45,661 nt of DNA. It comes from Streptomyces sp. YIM 130001. GTDB lineage: Bacteria; Actinomycetota; Actinomycetes; Streptomycetales; Streptomycetaceae. A model generated the notes under the pieces. The model was given only the letters and a program-made list of their open reading frames with translations, had not been told where the DNA came from and did not search any database. A program made the translations under genes and the position numbers. The stretch is from contig NZ_KZ984560.1 of assembly GCF_003574445.1 (NCBI RefSeq), positions 224,097 to 269,757 of the forward strand. The letters are read 5' to 3'. Positions 32,738 to 41,122 of this stretch are shown piece by piece; the first letter of the stretch is position 1; every line of letters starts with the position of its first letter.

Positions 32738-34037
32738 CAAGCTTCCTCGTGCGCGGTCGGTCCTCACAGTCGTATTGGCAGTGCAGGCAGCGGCGCTCAC
32801 CCTGGCCTCGCGAGCCTACGCAGCACCGGACCCAGACCCGGACGAGAACTGCGACCTCATCGTCGGCCCCGCCAAGGACTACTGCGAAGACGGCCAATCC
32901 GGCTCAGGCGACGCCCCCAAAACCCCCGCCGACGACGCCCTCTCCACCCTCGACCCCCTCTCCTCCCTGGCCAAGGGCTGCGCGGATGCCGCCTCCTGGA
33001 CCGTCAACAAGCTCAGCGACGCCGTGCAGGAGACCGCGAACGTCGACTTCACGAACGCCAAGTTCCTGCAGCAGTACGCCGTCGTCTTCGCCGCCTCCGC
33101 CATCCTCACCCTGATCCTGTGGCTGCTCGCCGTCGCCAAGCGCGCCATCCGCGGCGTGCCGCTGATGACGGCCATCACGGAGGCGATCGGGTTCCTCTGG
33201 CTGACCGTGCTGGCCTCCGCGTTCACGCCGCTGATCCTCTACACGGTCGTCTCCGCCACGGACGGCGTCAGCGAGGCGATCGCGAAGACGACGGGGAACC
33301 AGACGGACGCCTTCTTCGGCACGTTCTCCGAGGCGTTGAAGAAGGGCGAGGACATCGGCGGCGGCCCGATCATGCTGATCGTGGTCTCGCTCGTGTCGAT
33401 CCTGGCCGCCGGCGTGCTCTGGCTCGAGCTGGTGATCCGGGCCGCGCTGCTGTACGTCGGCGCGCTGCTCGGCACGGTCGTGTACGCAGGTCTGGTCGAC
33501 AAGAACCTCTGGTCCCACGTACGCCGTTGGGCCGGAATCATGATCGCGGTGATCCTGGTGAAACCGGTGATCGTGATCGTCCTCGGTCTCGCGGGCGCGC
33601 TGTCCGCGGACGACGGGCCGAACGCCTTCTCCGCGGTCGTCTCCGGCCTCGCCATCATCCTGCTCGCCATCTTCGCCTCGGCGATGATCTACCGCTTCGT
33701 TCCCGGTTTCGGCGACGACATCGCGGCCGCCCGGAACAACCGCATCATGCAGGGCGCCGAAGGCAAGGCCGCGGCCGTCATCAGCTCCCCGGCAGCCCTC
33801 GTGTCCCAGGGCATCAAGACGCACAGCAGCCGTGGCCGCGGCGGCGAGGGCGGCGGGGCCTCCCCACCTCGCCAGGCCAACCCGGCCAGCGGCGGCGTCG
33901 CCGCGCACGGCAACCGGCCCTCCGGCGGAGCCGCCCCGTCCGGAACCAGCCCGAAGAGTGGCGCGCACACCACGCGCGGCGCGAGCAGCGGCCGCGCAGG
34001 CAAGTCGAGCAACCGCACAGGAGGTGACGGGCGTTGA
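32727..34037 (+). CDS. Polytopic membrane protein, VirB6/TrbL-like
   Basis: 436 residues. A signal peptide (about 1-32, ending RAYAA) precedes an outer acidic segment with two cysteines (ENCDLIVGPAKDYCEDG) likely to form a disulfide. Five or six hydrophobic helices lie between about 105 and 335 (FAASAILTLILWLLAVAKRA, IMLIVVSLVSILAAGVLWLE, IMIAVILVKPVIVIVLGLAG and others). The tail (about 350-436) is Ser/Gly/Arg-rich and disordered. The layout matches VirB6/TrbL-type channel proteins. ATG 32727 with GGAGGG upstream, overlapping the previous gene; its stop overlaps the next TTG start. Confidence 0.82.
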   Translation: MPADKLPRARSVLTVVLAVQAAALTLASRAYAAPDPDPDENCDLIVGPAKDYCEDGQSGSGDAPKTPADDALSTLDPLSSLAKGCADAASWTVNKLSDAVQETANVDFTNAKFLQQYAVVFAASAILTLILWLLAVAKRAIRGVPLMTAITEAIGFLWLTVLASAFTPLILYTVVSATDGVSEAIAKTTGNQTDAFFGTFSEALKKGEDIGGGPIMLIVVSLVSILAAGVLWLELVIRAALLYVGALLGTVVYAGLVDKNLWSHVRRWAGIMIAVILVKPVIVIVLGLAGALSADDGPNAFSAVVSGLAIILLAIFASAMIYRFVPGFGDDIAAARNNRIMQGAEGKAAAVISSPAALVSQGIKTHSSRGRGGEGGGASPPRQANPASGGVAAHGNRPSGGAAPSGTSPKSGAHTTRGASSGRAGKSSNRTGGDGR

Positions 34038-35584
34038 CGACCCAGTCCCACACGGTCACGCCCCGCCGTACATATCTCGTCGGCCGCGCCCGGCCCAACG
34101 CGATCATCGGAAAGAACCGCGAGACCGGCGAGATCACACTGATCATCGCGGGCGCGTTCCTCGGCATGATGTGCGGACTGCTCGTACCGGTCCTCTCCCT
34201 GCGCATCGTGCTGCTCATGGGCTTCCCGCTGATCGCACTGGCCGCGGTGTACGTGCCGTACAAGCGCCGGACGTTCTACCAGTGGTTCGAGATCAACCGT
34301 TCCTTCAAGCGGAGTCTGCGCGGCCGTGCCGTGTACCGCTCGGGTACGGCGGAGGCGGGCATCCACATGGACGGCAGAGAGGTCGAGGTCGGGCCGCCGC
34401 CGGGGATCGGGCGGATCAACTGGCTGGCCGCACCGTTCGGCCCGGACGAGATCGCCGTACTGCTGCACGCTGACCGCCGTACCGTCACGGCCGCGATCGA
34501 GATCGAGGGGCCGGGCGTCGGACTGCGCGACTCGGAGGACCAGGAGGCCCTGGTCGACCGTTTCGGCACCCTCCTCAAGCACGTGGCGAACGGCGACGGC
34601 TTCGTCACCCGCCTGCAGATGCTCGCCCGCACCCTGCCCGCCGACCCGGACGCACACGCCAAGGACGTCGCGGTACGCGGCGACGTGACGTCCCCGGTAT
34701 GGCTGCAGGAGTCCTACGACCAGCTGCAGTCGATGGTGTCCACCAGCAGCGAGCAGCACCGCGCCTACCTCGTCGCCTGCATGCACTACAACCGCGAACT
34801 CGCCGCCGAGGCGCAGGCGATGGCCCGCGCCACCCGCTCGCACTCCGGCCGCAAGCTCGACAAGGACGGCGGTCTCGCGGTCGTCATGGCCCGCGAGCTG
34901 ACCGACATCTGCTCGCGCCTGCAGGAGGCCGACATCCGGGTGCGCCAGCCCCTCGGCCAGGCCCGGCTCTCCTCGCTGGTGCACTCGATGTACGACGCGG
35001 ACCATCCGATCGACCACATCCAGGCGATGACGAAGCGGAACGCCTGGCCGGCCGAGCTGGACGCCACCGAGCCGACGTATCTGCAGGCGAAGACGCGGGA
35101 GTCGAGCACGCGCGCGCCCTGGTGCCACGCCACGGCCTGGGTGAAGGAGTGGCCGATGACACCGGTGGGGGTCAACTTCCTCGCGCCGCTGCTCGTCCAC
35201 ACCCCGGACGTGATCCGTACGGTCGCGGTCACGATGGATCTGGAACCGACCGAGATCGCGATCGAGCGGATGCTGACGGAGAAGACCAACGACGAGGCGG
35301 AGGCCAGCCGTCAGGCCAAGATGAACCGCACCGTCGACCCGCGCGACATCGCCTCGCACTCCCGGCTCGACCAGCGCGGCGAGGACCTGGCGAGCGGAGC
35401 CGCGGGGGTGAACCTGGTCGGCTACATCACGGTGTCGTCCCGTTCCCCCGAGGCGTTGGCCCGCGACAAGCGCACCATCCGGGCGTCGGCGGGCAAGTCG
35501 TATCTGAAGCTGGAGTGGTGCGACCGGGAGCACCACCGGGCGTTCGTCAACACACTCCCGTTCGCGACCGGCATCCGAAGGTAA
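34034..35584 (+). CDS. SCO6880-family T4SS protein (PrgI plus VirB4 N-terminal part)
   Basis: 516 residues. Two adjacent transmembrane helices near 34-53 and 55-75 (ETGEITLIIAGAFLGMMCGL), preceded by basic residues, form a PrgI/VirB3-like module. The soluble remainder (LAAPFGPDEIAVLLHADRRT, TAAIEIEGPG, YDQLQSMVSTSSEQHRAYLV, PVGVNFLAPLLVHTPDVIRTV) resembles the N-terminal, non-ATPase domain of VirB4/TraC proteins. There is no Walker A. The ATPase follows as a separate gene 25 bases on, so VirB4 is split. TTG 34034 is strongly supported by AGGAGGTGA; the start overlaps the previous stop. Confidence 0.85.
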   Translation: MTTQSHTVTPRRTYLVGRARPNAIIGKNRETGEITLIIAGAFLGMMCGLLVPVLSLRIVLLMGFPLIALAAVYVPYKRRTFYQWFEINRSFKRSLRGRAVYRSGTAEAGIHMDGREVEVGPPPGIGRINWLAAPFGPDEIAVLLHADRRTVTAAIEIEGPGVGLRDSEDQEALVDRFGTLLKHVANGDGFVTRLQMLARTLPADPDAHAKDVAVRGDVTSPVWLQESYDQLQSMVSTSSEQHRAYLVACMHYNRELAAEAQAMARATRSHSGRKLDKDGGLAVVMARELTDICSRLQEADIRVRQPLGQARLSSLVHSMYDADHPIDHIQAMTKRNAWPAELDATEPTYLQAKTRESSTRAPWCHATAWVKEWPMTPVGVNFLAPLLVHTPDVIRTVAVTMDLEPTEIAIERMLTEKTNDEAEASRQAKMNRTVDPRDIASHSRLDQRGEDLASGAAGVNLVGYITVSSRSPEALARDKRTIRASAGKSYLKLEWCDREHHRAFVNTLPFATGIRR

Positions 35585-35609
35585 ACGAGAAGTAGGGGAA
35601 GCAGTACTC

Positions 35610-37025
35610 ATGCGAGATCCGCTGACCATGCTGACGGACGCCTTCACCAGCTTCCTGTTCGGCAAGGTGGAGACGACGAGACTGCCCGTCCGCACCTCGA
35701 CGGGCCAGGCTCAGGCCGTCTACCTGCCGACGGCCGCCCCGGGCCTGGGCGACTCGGGCGTCATCATCGGCCGCGAGGTGTACAGCGGGAAGGGCTACAT
35801 CTACGACCCGTTCCAGCTGTACGGTCAGCAGCTGCCGGCCCCCCACTGGCTGGTGCTCGGCGAGTCCGGAAACGGCAAGTCGGCGCTGGAGAAGACGTAC
35901 GTCATGCGGCAGTTGAGGTTCCGTGACCGTCAGGTCGTGGTGCTCGACGCGCAGGGTGAGGACGGCGTCGGCGAGTGGAATCTGATCGCGCAGCAGCTCG
36001 GTATAACGCCGATCCGGCTCGATCCGACCGTCGCCCTGGACACGGGTATCCGCCTCAACCCGCTCGACCCGTCGATCACCACGACCGGTCAGCTCGCCCT
36101 GCTCCGCACCATCATCGAGGTGGCGATGGGCCACGGCCTCGACGAGCGCTCCGGCTTCGCGCTCAAGGTCGCGCACGCCTACGTCAACGAGACCATCGTG
36201 GAGCGCCAGCCGGTCCTCACCGACATCGTCGAGCAACTCCGCCACCCGGAACCCGAGTCGGCCCAGGCGATGAACGTCGCCACGGAGGACGTACGGGCCT
36301 GGGGCCTGGACGTGGCGCTCGTCCTCGACCGGCTCGTCGACGGCGACCTGCGCGGCATGTTCGACGGCCCGACGACCGTCGGCATCGACCTGGACGCCCC
36401 ACTGATCGTCTTCGACCTCTCACACATCGACCGCAACTCGATCGCGATGCCGATCCTGATGGCGATCGTCGGTGTCTGGCTCGAGCACACCTGGATCAGG
36501 CCGGACCGCAAGAAGCGGATCTTCCTGGTCGAGGAGGCCTGGCACATCATCAACTCGCCTTTCGTGGCACAGCTGTTCCAGCGTCTGCTGAAGTTCGGCC
36601 GACGTCTCGGACTGTCCTTCGTCGCGGTCGTGCACCATCTGTCCGACGTGGTCGACGGCGCCGCGGCGAAGGAGGCGGCCGCGATCCTGAAGATGGCCTC
36701 GACCAGAACCGTGTACGCCCAGAAGGCCGACGAGGCCCGGGCCACGGGCCAGGTACTCGGCCTGCCCCGCTGGGCCGTGGAGATCATCCCGACCCTCACA
36801 CCGGGTATCGCGGTCTGGGACGTCAACGGGAACGTCCAGGTGGTCAAGCACCTGATCAGCGAGTCCGAGCGCCCCCTCGTCTTCACCGACCGCGCCATGA
36901 CCGAGGGATCCGCCCTGGAAGCGGCTCCGGACGAGCATGTGCTGGCCGCGGACCGCGAGGCCGAGGAACGCGCTGCCTACATCGATCGATTGAACAACCC
37001 GTCCGCCGAATCCACGGTGGCCTGA
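35610..37025 (+). CDS. VirB4-like T4SS ATPase (C-terminal ATPase part)
   Basis: 471 residues. FtsK/HerA-type ATPase of the VirB4/TraC group: Walker A GESGNGKS (84-91), VVVLDAQGED (110-118), a motif with DLSHIDRN, Walker B RIFLVEEAWH (303-312), then FGRRLGLSFVAVVHHLSDV as the sensor/Q-like element and the arginine-containing region after it. It probably energises assembly or substrate movement through the channel. It lacks the N-terminal VirB4 domain, which is encoded by the preceding gene. ATG 35610; GAAGTAGGGGAAG upstream. All catalytic residues appear intact. Confidence 0.9.
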   Translation: MRDPLTMLTDAFTSFLFGKVETTRLPVRTSTGQAQAVYLPTAAPGLGDSGVIIGREVYSGKGYIYDPFQLYGQQLPAPHWLVLGESGNGKSALEKTYVMRQLRFRDRQVVVLDAQGEDGVGEWNLIAQQLGITPIRLDPTVALDTGIRLNPLDPSITTTGQLALLRTIIEVAMGHGLDERSGFALKVAHAYVNETIVERQPVLTDIVEQLRHPEPESAQAMNVATEDVRAWGLDVALVLDRLVDGDLRGMFDGPTTVGIDLDAPLIVFDLSHIDRNSIAMPILMAIVGVWLEHTWIRPDRKKRIFLVEEAWHIINSPFVAQLFQRLLKFGRRLGLSFVAVVHHLSDVVDGAAAKEAAAILKMASTRTVYAQKADEARATGQVLGLPRWAVEIIPTLTPGIAVWDVNGNVQVVKHLISESERPLVFTDRAMTEGSALEAAPDEHVLAADREAEERAAYIDRLNNPSAESTVA

Positions 37026-37036
37026 GGTGGGGTGAG

Positions 37037-38740
37037 ATGCCCGAGCATCACGACAGACACGGCCACCGGCACGAGCGCGGCGGGGGCGGCATCCCCGACG
37101 GGCTCCTCGTCGGCATCCTGATCTTCGTGCTCGGCCTGACCGTCCTGGTCTGGACGGCGACGGGCCTGGCCGCGCAGTTCGCCCACGGCACCTGGCCGGA
37201 CACGGTCACCTTCGACCGTACGCCGGGGGCGATGCGCCAACTCGCGGCGGAACCGCACGACATCGCCGGCGCCTGGCCCGACACCCCACCGACGGCGCTC
37301 TCCGGCTACGGGCTCTTCTGGGGCCTGTTGATAGGGCAACTCCTCATCCTGGTCGTCCTCACGATCTTCGTGATGGGCACGACCGCGCGCTGGCGGGCTG
37401 TACGGGCGAGGCGTCGCGCCGAGGCCCGTCGCGGTGACGATCGGTCCGCTCGCGGGGACGAACAAGCCCCTCGGATCGAGAAGGCCGGTGGCGACGAGAT
37501 GCCCGCCTCCCGCGGTGAAGAGGCCCGATCCGCAAAGGATCCAGCCGGTCCGGCGCTCGAGAAGGACACCCGCAGCGCGGATGCGCTCGAAGCCGGTCCG
37601 GCGCGCGAGGACGTCCGCAGCGCCCCCCTCCACGATGCCCGAGACGAAGCCCGCAGCGCCCCACTCGGCGACACCCGGGACGACGCCCGCCATGCCCCAC
37701 TCGGCGACACCCGGGACGAGACCCGAGATGACACCCGCGACGTCCGCCCCCAAGCCGACCCCCACGTCAGGGAACCCGACACCCCTCTGATCGCCGCCGC
37801 AACGATCCCCGCTCCCCGAACCCCCCTCGTCCTGGGCGACGCCCGGACTCGCCACCCCGCCGCGACGCTCGCCGTCCAGGACGCGACCGGCCCTGTCCTG
37901 ATCCTCACCTCGAACCCCACCCTGTGGGAGGAGACCAAGGACGCCCGCGCCAAGCTCGGCCCCACCCTCCTCTTCGACCCCACCCACCGCTGCGACACCC
38001 CGGCCCGCATGCACTGGTCCCCGGCCTCCGGCTGCGCCGACAAGCCCACCGCCACGGACCGCGCCGCCGCCCTCCTCGCTCCCGTACGCCCCTCGGCCCG
38101 GATCGACGCCGCGGTCGCCGACACCGCGGAGACGCTCCTGCGGAGCTATCTGCACGCCGCGGCCGTCGAGGGCCGCCCCTTCAAGCACGTGCACCGCTGG
38201 GCGCAGGGCAGCCAGGTCCAGGAGGCCGTGCGGATCCTGCGGACGAACCCCAAGGCGGCATCCGGCAGCGGCGGCGAACTCGAGGCGGCCCTCACCGCGT
38301 ATCCCGAACGCCGTGACATCGCACAGGAGTTGACGGCCCGCGCGCTGTCCGCCATGTTCTCCGTGAACATCCGCGAGGCCTGCACGGAAAACCGGACCGA
38401 TGCGCTCGCCCTGGATTCCTTCCTGGACGAAGGGGGCACGCTTTACGTGGTGGGTGAAGCCATCGAGGACCCCAAGTCGCACCCGGGTGCCATGCCCTTG
38501 CTCACGGCACTCGCCTCCAGCGTGGTCGAGCGCGGCCGGCGCATGGCCGAACGGTCATCCTCCGGTCGCCTCGACCCACCACTTTCCCTGGTCCTCGACG
38601 ACGTCGCAGCCGTGGCCCCACTCCCACAACTCCCGGACCTACTGGCCTCCGGAGCCGACCACGGCATGCCCACACTCGCCCTCCTCCGCTCCCGCGAACA
38701 GGTCCGCAGCCGCTGGCCGGGGGCCGAACTCCCGGCCTGA
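37037..38740 (+). CDS. VirD4/TraG-like coupling protein with degenerate P-loop
   Basis: 567 residues. A His-rich N-terminus (HHDRHGHRHERG), helix 1 (about 22-47, LLVGILIFVLGLTVLVWTA), an outer loop, helix 2 (about 95-115, GLLIGQLLILVVLTIFVMG), then a long charged variable linker (about 125-255) rich in RDD/ARSAP repeats, and a TraG-like ATPase region (about 260-567: GPVLILTSNPTLWEETKDAR, LLFDPTHRC, LSLVLDDVAAVAPLPQLPDL, HGMPTLALLRSREQVRSRW). The expected Walker A is replaced by LVLGDARTRHPAATLAVQ, so ATP binding is doubtful. ATG 37037 with GAGGTGGGG. Last gene of the operon. Confidence 0.8.
   Translation: MPEHHDRHGHRHERGGGGIPDGLLVGILIFVLGLTVLVWTATGLAAQFAHGTWPDTVTFDRTPGAMRQLAAEPHDIAGAWPDTPPTALSGYGLFWGLLIGQLLILVVLTIFVMGTTARWRAVRARRRAEARRGDDRSARGDEQAPRIEKAGGDEMPASRGEEARSAKDPAGPALEKDTRSADALEAGPAREDVRSAPLHDARDEARSAPLGDTRDDARHAPLGDTRDETRDDTRDVRPQADPHVREPDTPLIAAATIPAPRTPLVLGDARTRHPAATLAVQDATGPVLILTSNPTLWEETKDARAKLGPTLLFDPTHRCDTPARMHWSPASGCADKPTATDRAAALLAPVRPSARIDAAVADTAETLLRSYLHAAAVEGRPFKHVHRWAQGSQVQEAVRILRTNPKAASGSGGELEAALTAYPERRDIAQELTARALSAMFSVNIREACTENRTDALALDSFLDEGGTLYVVGEAIEDPKSHPGAMPLLTALASSVVERGRRMAERSSSGRLDPPLSLVLDDVAAVAPLPQLPDLLASGADHGMPTLALLRSREQVRSRWPGAELPA
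37658..37719. repeat. 26-base direct repeats in the coupling-protein linker
   Basis: A 26-base sequence beginning GCCCCACTCGGCGACACC is present at 37658-37683 and 37694-37719, 36 bases apart, so it adds twelve residues in frame. Just upstream (about 37553-37600) are two CCGGCGC-CGAG cores like those of the dispersed intergenic repeat. Confidence 0.75.
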
Positions 38741-38758
38741 GACAAACCGTTCGGGCCC

Positions 38759-39421
38759 TCACTCCACCCCGTAGAGCCGCAGAAACGTCTCGACCCCGTC
38801 CCGCACGAGCTCCTCCACCTCTGCGGCCTGCAGCGGCAGCGCCCCGTAGTACGAATCGATCATGACGGCGCCGCCCAGGAACAGGCTCAGATGCCTGGTC
38901 GCCCGGGCGGCGTTGCTCTCGTCGACGGCAAGACGGCCCTGCTGCCCCGCCTCCAACAGATATGCCTGCAAGGCGAGTTGCGTGGAGTCCGGCCCGATGC
39001 TCTGCCATTCCGCCAGCACGTCGGCGGGCAGCCGCGGCCCTTCGGGGATGATCTGCCGTACGAGCGCGAAGTGTTCGGCGTGCACCTCGCGTTGCCGTGC
39101 CCAGTCGAGGCCGAGGTCGAGCAGATCCTCGTAGGGCTCACGGAACTTGTGGAAGTGGCGGTCGAAGAGCGCCCGGGTCGCCGCGGTGACCGCCTCCGCA
39201 CTCTCCAGGAGGACCGCACGGAACAGGCTCTCCTTGCCGCCGAAGTGGTTGTACAGCGTGCGACTCGAGACCCCCGCCTCCGCGGCGATCGCGTCGATCC
39301 CGGCCCGGGTGTACCCCTCGCGCCCGAAGACGACCCGGGCGCCGCGCATCACGGCCTGCCGCTTCTCGCCACTGCCCCCGCGCGGGCGCCCCCGCCGGGC
39401 CCCCTCGCTCGCGTCCGCCAT
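38759..39421 (-). CDS. TetR/AcrR family regulator of the divergent MFS gene
   Basis: 220 residues. The N-terminal helix-turn-helix is clear (VFGREGYTRAGIDAIAAEAG, VSSRTLYNHFGGKESLFRAV, about 30-75). The C-terminal ligand/dimer domain (LVRQIIPEGPRLPADVLAEW, LFLGGAVMIDSYYGAL) looks like the AefR-like type. ATG 39421 with GGAGAG upstream. It is divergent from a drug-efflux gene across 156 bases that hold a perfect palindrome, so it very probably represses the pump and itself until a drug binds. It ends 18 bases from the T4SS-like operon, tail to tail. Confidence 0.92.
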   Translation of the reverse strand: MADASEGARRGRPRGGSGEKRQAVMRGARVVFGREGYTRAGIDAIAAEAGVSSRTLYNHFGGKESLFRAVLLESAEAVTAATRALFDRHFHKFREPYEDLLDLGLDWARQREVHAEHFALVRQIIPEGPRLPADVLAEWQSIGPDSTQLALQAYLLEAGQQGRLAVDESNAARATRHLSLFLGGAVMIDSYYGALPLQAAEVEELVRDGVETFLRLYGVE

Positions 39422-39455
39422 CAGGTGCTCTCCTTCGCCTCACACCACCGTCGCC

Positions 39456-39479
39456 GTACTCCAGTACTCCAGTACTCCA
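39456..39479. repeat. Three GTACTCCA tandem repeats in the tetR leader
   Basis: An 8-base unit occurs three times in a row, 35-58 bases upstream of the tetR start. AGTACT within it is self-complementary. It may be slippage or a weak secondary binding element. Confidence 0.7.
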
Positions 39480-39526
39480 TGATCCGCCACCTGCGGATCA
39501 CTGTCAGGCACGCACCCACGCACCAA

Positions 39527-39550
39527 TAATTACAATGTCTATTGTAATTA
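39527..39550. promoter_or_regulatory. Perfect palindromic TetR operator
   Basis: TAATTACAAT (39527-39536) and ATTGTAATTA (39541-39550) are exact complements around GTCT. It is extremely AT-rich for this genome and lies in the tetR-MFS intergenic region, covering the -35 of the MFS promoter. Confidence 0.85.
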
Positions 39551-39571
39551 CTACAACGATCGCTGTACTTT
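39543..39571 (+). promoter_or_regulatory. Predicted leaderless promoter of the MFS gene
   Basis: TTGTAA (39543-39548) and TACTTT (39566-39571) are 17 bases apart. The start of transcription would fall 6-7 bases after the -10, at or beside the ATG at 39578. The -35 lies inside the operator. There is no ribosome site before the ATG, consistent with a leaderless mRNA. Confidence 0.6.
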
Positions 39572-39577
39572 ATCGTC

Positions 39578-41110
39578 ATGACTACCGAACCCGACACTCC
39601 ACCTCCCGGGGGCCGCCCCACCCTGACCCTCGCCGTCGTCCTGCTCGGCCTCCTCACCCTCCCCATGGCCATGTCCGGCACTTCCGTCGCCCTCCCGCGG
39701 ATCGGCGCGGACCTCGACGCCTCCGGCGCTGCCCTCAACTGGGTGGTGGCCGGCTACTTCCTGGCCGCCTCCTCCTTCATGCTCGTCGCCGGCTCGCTCG
39801 GTGACCTCTTCGGACGGCGACGGCTCTTCGCCTCCGGCGCCGCCGTCTACACCCTCGGCACCCTCGGCTCCGCGGCCGCCCAGCACATCGTCGTCCTGGA
39901 CGCGGCGCGCGTGGTCTGCGGCATCGGAGCGGCCGGTGTGATGGCGAGCGGCGGCTCGCTGCTCGCGGTCACCTTCCACGGCGCCGCCCGCGCCCGCGCG
40001 TTCGCCATGCTGGGCACCACCGCGGGCGTAGGCCTCGCACTCGGCCCGACCCTGGCCGGCTGGATCGTCGACGCGCTCGGCTGGAGGGCAGGCTTCCTGG
40101 CCTTCGCCGCCATCGGACTCGTGCTGTTCACCGGCAGCCTCCTGCTGCCGGAATCGCGGGCCGCCGTACGACCCCGGGTCGACAAGGCCGGCGCGATCAC
40201 CTTCATCAGCGGACTCGCCCTCGTCCTCTTCGCCGTCACCCAGGGCTCGAAGGAAGGCTGGCTCTCACCGGCGACGGTCGGCCCGCTGGCAGCCGGAGCC
40301 GTACTGTTCACCGCGTTCGTCCGGATCGAGCGGCGTACCGAGCACCCCATCCTCGACCTCTCCCTGACCGGCAACCGCGCCTTCATCGCCTGGCCCATCG
40401 GCGTCTTCGGCCTCGGCGCGGCGACCACCGCGGTCCTGGTCTTCCTGCCCACCTACCTGCAGGCCACCAGCGGATTCACGGCGCGCGACGCCGGACTCGT
40501 CCTGCTGCTGCTCAGCGTGCCGATGCTCGCGCTGCCGCCGCTGGGAGCACGCCTGGTCAACCGCGGCGTCCCCGCCCGCCGCCTGCTCGTCACCTCACTA
40601 CTGCTGCTCGCCGCCGGCAACGTCTGGCTCGCCACCATCCACCCCGGCATCACCTACCTCGGCCTCGCCGGCCCGCTCATCACCCTGGGCGCCGGCTCCG
40701 GCCTCTCGGTCGGGATCGTCGACGCGCAAGCCCTCGGGATGGTCGAGACGGACCGCTCCGGAATGGCATCCGGCTTCCTCAGCACCGTGCGAGGCGGCAC
40801 CGGAGCCGTCATGCTGACCCTCTTCGGCGCCCTGCTCCTGGCCGTACTCGAAGCCCGCGTCGGCTCCCCGGGGACGGCCGCCCGCATCGCCGCGGGCACC
40901 GCCCGCACCCCGGACGCAGGCGCCGACTTCACCGCATCGCTCCGCATCGCCTTCTGGTCCGTCGCCGCCCTCACCCTGGCCCTCGCGGCCCTGGTCCACG
41001 TACTCCTGCGCCACACCGGCCGCCAGGGAGCCGGACCGGACTCGCCCGCAGTCCTCAGGCCTACGGCCGACGCAAGCCACGGACGCACAGCCGCCACGTC
41101 CCGGCCGTGA
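39578..41110 (+). CDS. MFS drug efflux transporter (DHA2, 14-helix type)
   Basis: 510 residues with about fourteen hydrophobic helices. MFS motif A GSLGDLFGRRRLF (about 71-83), and the antiporter motif C region GTTAGVGLALGPTLAGWIVD (about 146-166) mark a drug:H+ antiporter of the DHA2/EmrB-QacA kind. The N-terminus starts in the cytoplasm, with TLAVVLLGLLTLPMAMSGTS as first helix; the C-terminus is a polar tail. Control is by the divergent TetR. It likely exports a toxic compound or a secondary metabolite; the substrate cannot be read from the sequence. Confidence 0.92.
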   Translation: MTTEPDTPPPGGRPTLTLAVVLLGLLTLPMAMSGTSVALPRIGADLDASGAALNWVVAGYFLAASSFMLVAGSLGDLFGRRRLFASGAAVYTLGTLGSAAAQHIVVLDAARVVCGIGAAGVMASGGSLLAVTFHGAARARAFAMLGTTAGVGLALGPTLAGWIVDALGWRAGFLAFAAIGLVLFTGSLLLPESRAAVRPRVDKAGAITFISGLALVLFAVTQGSKEGWLSPATVGPLAAGAVLFTAFVRIERRTEHPILDLSLTGNRAFIAWPIGVFGLGAATTAVLVFLPTYLQATSGFTARDAGLVLLLLSVPMLALPPLGARLVNRGVPARRLLVTSLLLLAAGNVWLATIHPGITYLGLAGPLITLGAGSGLSVGIVDAQALGMVETDRSGMASGFLSTVRGGTGAVMLTLFGALLLAVLEARVGSPGTAARIAAGTARTPDAGADFTASLRIAFWSVAALTLALAALVHVLLRHTGRQGAGPDSPAVLRPTADASHGRTAATSRP

Positions 41111-41122
41111 CAACCAGCCCGT

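Noticed and set aside
39552..39567. Second operator TACA-N8-TGTA next to the palindrome
   Set aside because: Only four-base arms; likely chance overlap with the promoter.
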